The position numbers were made by a program, and so were the translations under genes. 64,000 nt of DNA from JBJMQS01 sp045802605 (GTDB taxonomy: Bacteria > Planctomycetota > Planctomycetia > Gemmatales > Gemmataceae): assembly GCA_045802605.1 (NCBI GenBank), contig JBJMQS010000011.1:1-64000 (forward strand), given 5' to 3'. Below, one piece after another: positions 59,639 through 64,000 of this stretch; position 1 is the first letter of the stretch; every line of letters starts with the position of its first letter. Under the pieces are notes generated by a model, which did no database searches, had not been told where the DNA came from, and was given only the letters and a program-made list of their open reading frames with translations.

Positions 59639-62091
59639 ATGTTTAACTGGCTGTGTGCGAAGCCTCGCAAGTCTCCTATTGCACGCAAGCAAAGATTCAT
59701 ACCGACTTTGCAGCGTCTCGAAGACCGCCGCGTTTTGAGCACGATCACGTGGAAGGATCCAGTGTCCGGAAACTGGAATGATTCGGAGCGCTGGTTAGGA
59801 GGGGTGGTGCCCGGCGCGAGCGACATCGCGGTCATCGACAAGACGGGGGCTAATTACAGCGTTACGCTTGACGTCGATGCCACGGTCGCCGGCTTGACTC
59901 TGAATTCGCCCAATGCGACTTTCAGTGCGACGAATCGCACGTTCACGGCAAACGGGCCCGCCACGTTCACCGCAGGCGCCGTCGGCCTGGCCAACTCGAC
60001 GTGGGCCGGTTCCGGGCAATTGACCAACGATGCTCGACTCGACATCGCATTTGCCTCATCCATTTCGTGCCCTTTTATGCAATTGTCCAAGGGCGTTCTG
60101 AGGTAGCGGGCTACGGCAACTATCAAGGCGGCCAATACGACACAGCGCTCACGGTGGCCGGATCTTTCACCAACGCCGGCGTCATCACGCTGCGAGGGGT
60201 CGGTGATCCCCAGCCAGGAGGCTACGCACGCCTGACGGTCCTCAACAACGGAACGCTGACCAATACCGGTAAGATTGATATCGAGGTGGGTAGCAGTTTC
60301 GGGCCCCGCACTTTGGAAGCCGAATTGAACAATAGTGGCATAGTAAATGTCAGCTCGCCGACGCCGCTGGGCCGCGCAGGCGCTAACCACATCAACACGG
60401 GCGTGATCAACATCGTCGGCACGAACCTCGACGTGACGGGCGATTCAATGACCCAGCGAAACGGTGGCACTGTCACCGGTGGCGGCACGCTCAATCTTAA
60501 CAGTCTCAGCTTGTTCGGGGTCGGCAACCTGACAGTCAACGTCAACGTCAACTCCAGTCAGCTGAATCCCGGGGAGTCGCCCGGCCGCATCGACGTGACG
60601 GGAAGCTACGGCATGAGCCCAGACGCCGCTTTGAATATCGAGATCGGCGGCACGGTCGGCGGAGTTTCGTACGATCAGTTAGTCGTTACCGGTTCAGCGT
60701 CACTCGCCGGGACCTTGAACGTGAGTTTTGTCAACGGCTACACGCCTGGTGGGACAACGGACTTCGAGATCATCAAGTATGGGTCCCTTTCCGGCACATT
60801 TGCCAGCAGCAATTTGCCCGCACTGCCATCCTCGAAGCACTGGGAGATCGAATACGGCTCCGAGTCAACGATTCTCCACCTGATTTCGTTAAACAGTCAG
60901 CCGTTGCTCACTTCCACGCCGCCCACGGACGCCGACGAGGGCGCCCTTTACAGTTACCCCATCACGACTGCCGACTCTGATGTCGGCGACACCCGCACGA
61001 TAGTGGCCACGACGCTGCCCGGCTGGTTGACGTTGCTGGATAACGGCGACGGCAGCGCGACGCTCAGTGGAACACCGAACAAATCGGACGTAGGCACGCA
61101 CCGCGTCGTATTGAAGGTTACCGATGTCGCCGGAGAATTTGTGACGCAGTCGTTCGACATTACGGTCGAGGCTCGGCCACACGTCGTGCTGTTGGCCTGC
61201 GGCGCGGACGGCGGCGGGCGGCCCGACGTCAGAGTCTATAACGCTGACGGCACTCCACGGCTCGAGTTCGTCGCCTACTTCTCGGATTTTCTTGGCGGTG
61301 TTCGCGTTGCCACCGGCGACATCGACGGTGACAGCATCGACGATATCGTGACCGCGCCTGGCCCGAATGGGGGTCCGCACATCCGCATCTTTAGCGGTGC
61401 CGATGGCGCGCTGTTAGATGAGTTCTTTGCCTATGACGCCGCCTTCGCCGGCGGCGTTTTCGTGGCGTTGGGCGATATCAACAATGACGGGACCTTGGAG
61501 ATCATCACCGGCGCGGACGCCGGCGGCGGACCGCACGTCAAGGTCTTTGACACAAAGTCCCACATCGAAGTCCGCAGCTTTTACGCCTACGATGCGCATT
61601 TCACCGGCGGCGTCCGCGTGGCCAGCGGCGATGTCAATAACGACGGCTTCGACGATATTATTACTGGCGCTGGGCCGGGTGGTGGACCGCACGTTAAAAC
61701 GTTCGATGGCGCCTCGGGCGAACTCGTCCACAGTTTCTACGCGTTTGAAAGCAACTTCACTGGGGGCGTCTACGTCGCCGCCGGTGACATGAACGAAGAT
61801 CTCAAAGCCGACATCATCGTTGGAGCTGGGCGCGACTATGATCCACAAGTGCGCGTTTTCAACGCGACTGACCTCACCGAGTTGATGTCATTCAACGCTT
61901 ACGAACTTCGCTTCCATGTGGGCGTGCGTGTGGCTATTGCAGACGTGAACGGTGATGGACGACCGGAGATCGTGACCGGCGCGGGGACCGGCGGCGGCCC
62001 GCATTTTGAAGCCTTCGACGTGTCCTTGTCGAGGCTCGAAAACTTCTATGCATATGATCCGACGTTCCTGGGCGGGGTGTTCGTGGCCTAA
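59639..62091 (+). pseudogene. Secreted FG-GAP protein, frameshifted
   Basis: The N-terminus has the planctomycete motif LQRLEDRRVLS, followed by an autotransporter-like repetitive region (TITWKDPVSGNWNDSERWLG). This frame ends at 60106; the next frame begins in the overlap with AGYGNYQGGQYDTALTVAG and runs to 62091. Adding one G to AGGTAG near 60103 joins SKGVLR and VAGYGN into one ~817-aa protein. The second part contains a cadherin-like domain (LTSTPPTDADEGALYSYPIT) and six FG-GAP-like repeats of the type GGGPHVKVFD...GDVNNDGFDDIITGAG. GGAG lies nine bases before the ATG. There is no visible anchor at the C-terminus. Confidence 0.75.
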
Positions 62092-62167
62092 AGATTGTTT
62101 TGTGCCATCACGAGCTCACTGGTTTACCCGAAACGAACGGCCTAATGCTACGGCCACGACCTCGCCT

Positions 62168-62305
62168 TCGATATCGGCGATGAGTTGGCCAGGCATCTTC
62201 GCCGCTGGCGATGTTCGCACCGGCTCAGTGAAGCGCGTGGCATCCGCGGTCGGAGAAGCCGCGATGGCGATGCAATTTGTTCGTGAGAGACTGAAGGATA
62301 TGTGA
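62168..62305 (+). pseudogene. C-terminal fragment of a thioredoxin-reductase-like protein
   Basis: The ~45 residues SISAMSWPGIFAAGDVRTGS and VKRVASAVGEAAMAMQFVRE match the FAD-binding C-terminal end (GIFAAGDVR) of thioredoxin reductase-like flavoproteins. The rest of the gene is absent; the preceding FG-GAP gene ends only ~75 bases before it. It is a remnant. The following 62306-62540 gap holds no gene but has the palindrome repeated from 56.06 kb. Confidence 0.75.
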
Positions 62306-62540
62306 TCGTCATTCGACTTTTGGGTGCTGAGGTTGTACGGACACCTCTAGTGCAAGGTGCTGGCTATGGCTTAGGGGATTGCCATCGTTAGATCCCCTAG
62401 CGCCACTCCGTCGCGCCTTCGAACGCGATATTTGCGCGATTCGGTCCGACACGCCGCGGTCGATGTGACCGAAGCGGGCAGAGCTTTGGACATTGGCCCG
62501 AGATTATCGGGAGAAAATGAGGTAGGTGAATCCGTGGTCG

Positions 62541-64000
62541 TCACGGCGACCCAGCGATTCGGTTGCGGAATGCTTGATAATCTACTTGATCGACATCGCC
62601 GGAGTTGTCGAAGTCAAACACCGTATTCGGGCCACCCGAGAGCGCATTGCGGAAGACCAGGTAATCATTTTGATCGACCGCGGCATCGCCATTCTGATCA
62701 CCAAAGAAGCGGAACCACCTGTTCGCCGTTGTGCCGGTTACCGAATAGCTGCCGCCTGGGATTGAATCGTTGTTGCCATCCAACGCCCCGCCAGCTCCGG
62801 AAATCTGCGCCGCGTCGGCCATGAAGTCATAAATGCCATCGACCAGAGAGCCGAATTCTGTGAACGCGCCAGAGAAGGTAATTGTCACTGAACTCGCCGG
62901 CCCGCTTGCAGGATTGGCCGCTAGCAAAACATCGCCCAGCGTACCGCCGGTACCCGTGCGGTGAACAGTAAACGCAGTGGCCACGCCCCCCATGAAGTTG
63001 ACCGGCTCGGAGAAGGCGACGACAATCTCTTTCACCAGCGAGCGTTGATTGGTTCCGTCGCCGAAAATGACGGAAGTGACCGTTGGCGGCGACAGGACTG
63101 CGACTGTCATCGTCGCGATCTTGATACCGCCCGTATCACTGGTGATCGTTACTGTGACCTGATAATTGCCGAGTACCGCATAACTGTGGTTTAACGTAAA
63201 AGACTTGTCGGCATTCAGCACGAGCGCCTGGGTGCCGGTGCCGTCGCCATAGTTCACGGTGGCGGTCCAGCTATTGGCGAATGGATCTGCAAAGCTGCCA
63301 TTGCGAGTAAATGCCAGACCCACACCGGTGCTTGCCGGCGTGAGTGTGGAAATTGTCGGCGCCCGCTCGACCCCCGAGGGGCTGATATACGCGATGGCCA
63401 GGTTGCTAACCTTGCCGGTGTTGTCGGTCAACGTGAGTCGAACGTACCGCCGCGCATAATTCGGCACTGCATCGGTGTTGGCATAGGTTAGGTTGCGCAC
63501 CAGCGCCTGTGTGGCGGTCGGCGTAGCCGCAGCGTTGAGAGTCACGACTAGCGGCGTTGCTGTCGAACCGCCAGTGAACGTGCCGATGCTCACTCCACCG
63601 TAGGTAATGTTTGAGCCGCTTACGCCGATCTGCCCGGCGGCAACGCCCTGGTTGCGGATGCCGAGCGCATCAAAGGCATTGCCGCCGGAGGCCAGTTCAA
63701 CTTTCAGATTGCCGCCGCTGAAGTTGGCCGAATCCGAATCGGTCACGGTCGCTGTCGGCGCGAATACTCTGGGCAGTGATTTGAAGTTGTAACCGAGCGC
63801 GGCATCCAGCAGCGTGAGCGCCGGTGTACCTGCGGGAATGCCACCTGTGACGACACCTTTGACGTTGAAGTTGTACTCGGGCGTGTCCGGGTCGTTTGTC
63901 AGGAAACTCACGCGGCCGAACTTGCTGCCGACCACGGTGGTGGTCATCTGCACGACGAAGTTCGCCGACGAGCCCGCGGCGATAGACGACGGGAACGATC
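62541..64000 (-). CDS. Large secreted protein with C-terminal dockerin-like domain (5' end outside window)
   Basis: The frame is open from the window edge (SFPSSIAAGSSANFVVQ) to 62541, at least 486 codons; the N-terminus is missing. It contains a beta-rich repeat region (FGRVSFLTNDPDTPEYNFNV), cadherin-like and PKD-like parts (NSWTATVNYGDGTGTQALVL), a Big/SwmB-like domain (KEIVVAFSEPVNFMGG), and a C-terminal dockerin type I pair: FGDQNGDAAVDQNDYLVF and FDFDNSGDVDQVDYQAFRN, each with a DxNxDG-like Ca loop. It is probably a surface protein held through dockerin-cohesin-type contact or a planctomycete equivalent. Confidence 0.85.
   Translation of the reverse strand, partial: SFPSSIAAGSSANFVVQMTTTVVGSKFGRVSFLTNDPDTPEYNFNVKGVVTGGIPAGTPALTLLDAALGYNFKSLPRVFAPTATVTDSDSANFSGGNLKVELASGGNAFDALGIRNQGVAAGQIGVSGSNITYGGVSIGTFTGGSTATPLVVTLNAAATPTATQALVRNLTYANTDAVPNYARRYVRLTLTDNTGKVSNLAIAYISPSGVERAPTISTLTPASTGVGLAFTRNGSFADPFANSWTATVNYGDGTGTQALVLNADKSFTLNHSYAVLGNYQVTVTITSDTGGIKIATMTVAVLSPPTVTSVIFGDGTNQRSLVKEIVVAFSEPVNFMGGVATAFTVHRTGTGGTLGDVLLAANPASGPASSVTITFSGAFTEFGSLVDGIYDFMADAAQISGAGGALDGNNDSIPGGSYSVTGTTANRWFRFFGDQNGDAAVDQNDYLVFRNALSGGPNTVFDFDNSGDVDQVDYQAFRNRIAGSP

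Noticed and set aside
1..64000. tRNA, rRNA, CRISPR arrays, prophage or replication origin
   Set aside because: I saw no cloverleaf, rRNA motif, regular repeat-spacer array, phage structural gene or dnaA-type gene in the window.

Overview
The window is GC-rich bacterial DNA that looks planctomycetal, probably Pirellulales-like. The evidence is a sulfatase with its formylglycine-generating enzyme, very large secreted FG-GAP/Ig-like proteins with the LExR-type N-terminal motif, an ECF sigma factor beside a Ser/Thr kinase with WD40 repeats, a dockerin-tailed secreted protein, and many gene-poor gaps filled with palindromic repeats. This placement is inferred from gene content; there is no rRNA or tRNA gene in the window.

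Left part (1-8.1 kb). An insertion sequence with 25-bp terminal inverted repeats begins at the window edge. It is followed by a small basic protein, an ALDH7-type aldehyde dehydrogenase and a DUF559 endonuclease-like protein. Then comes a zone of damaged genes: an HNH endonuclease with a frameshift, an IS200-like HUH transposase with a frameshift that sits between inverted pairs of ~125-bp hairpin elements, and a TolC-type gene with an in-frame TAG.

8.4-15.6 kb (+ strand). A porin, a formylglycine-generating enzyme, a type I sulfatase, a SnoaL-like secreted protein and a Gly-rich secreted protein form a sulfated-polymer locus. 15.6-18.7 kb holds inverted repeats, a GHKL ATPase whose N-terminal motifs lie in an ORF without a normal start, a second inverted pair of the same hairpin element, and a cluster of other palindromes.

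18.7-47.2 kb (- strand). A long, tightly packed run is transcribed leftwards: a 108-aa protein, transketolase, ribose-5-phosphate isomerase A, a second SnoaL/Gly-rich cassette, transaldolase, phosphoketolase, acetate kinase, a GH94 beta-1,2-glucan-type phosphorylase, a GH144-like glucanase, an SbmA/YddA-type ABC protein with a degenerate ATPase site, an RND adaptor and pump, PPK2, a sensor Ser/Thr kinase, a DUF202 protein and a HdeD/metallophosphoesterase fusion. Together these could release glucose 1-phosphate from beta-1,2-glucan and pass sugar phosphates through a phosphoketolase/transaldolase/transketolase cycle, with ATP made by acetate kinase. This is the most system-like region of the window.

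Right part (47.2-64 kb). It contains a bestrophin-like channel, a small XRE regulator, a small overlapping gene pair, a 1555-aa FG-GAP/Ig-like protein, a nitroreductase remnant, Dps, a rhodanese gene with an in-frame TGA followed by a SECIS-like hairpin (and two frame disruptions), an ECF sigma gene with a frameshift beside a kinase-WD40 gene, an FG-GAP protein with a frameshift, a thioredoxin-reductase remnant, and a dockerin-tailed protein cut by the window edge. About eight short accessory genes carry lesions, while some 45 kb of long genes carry none.
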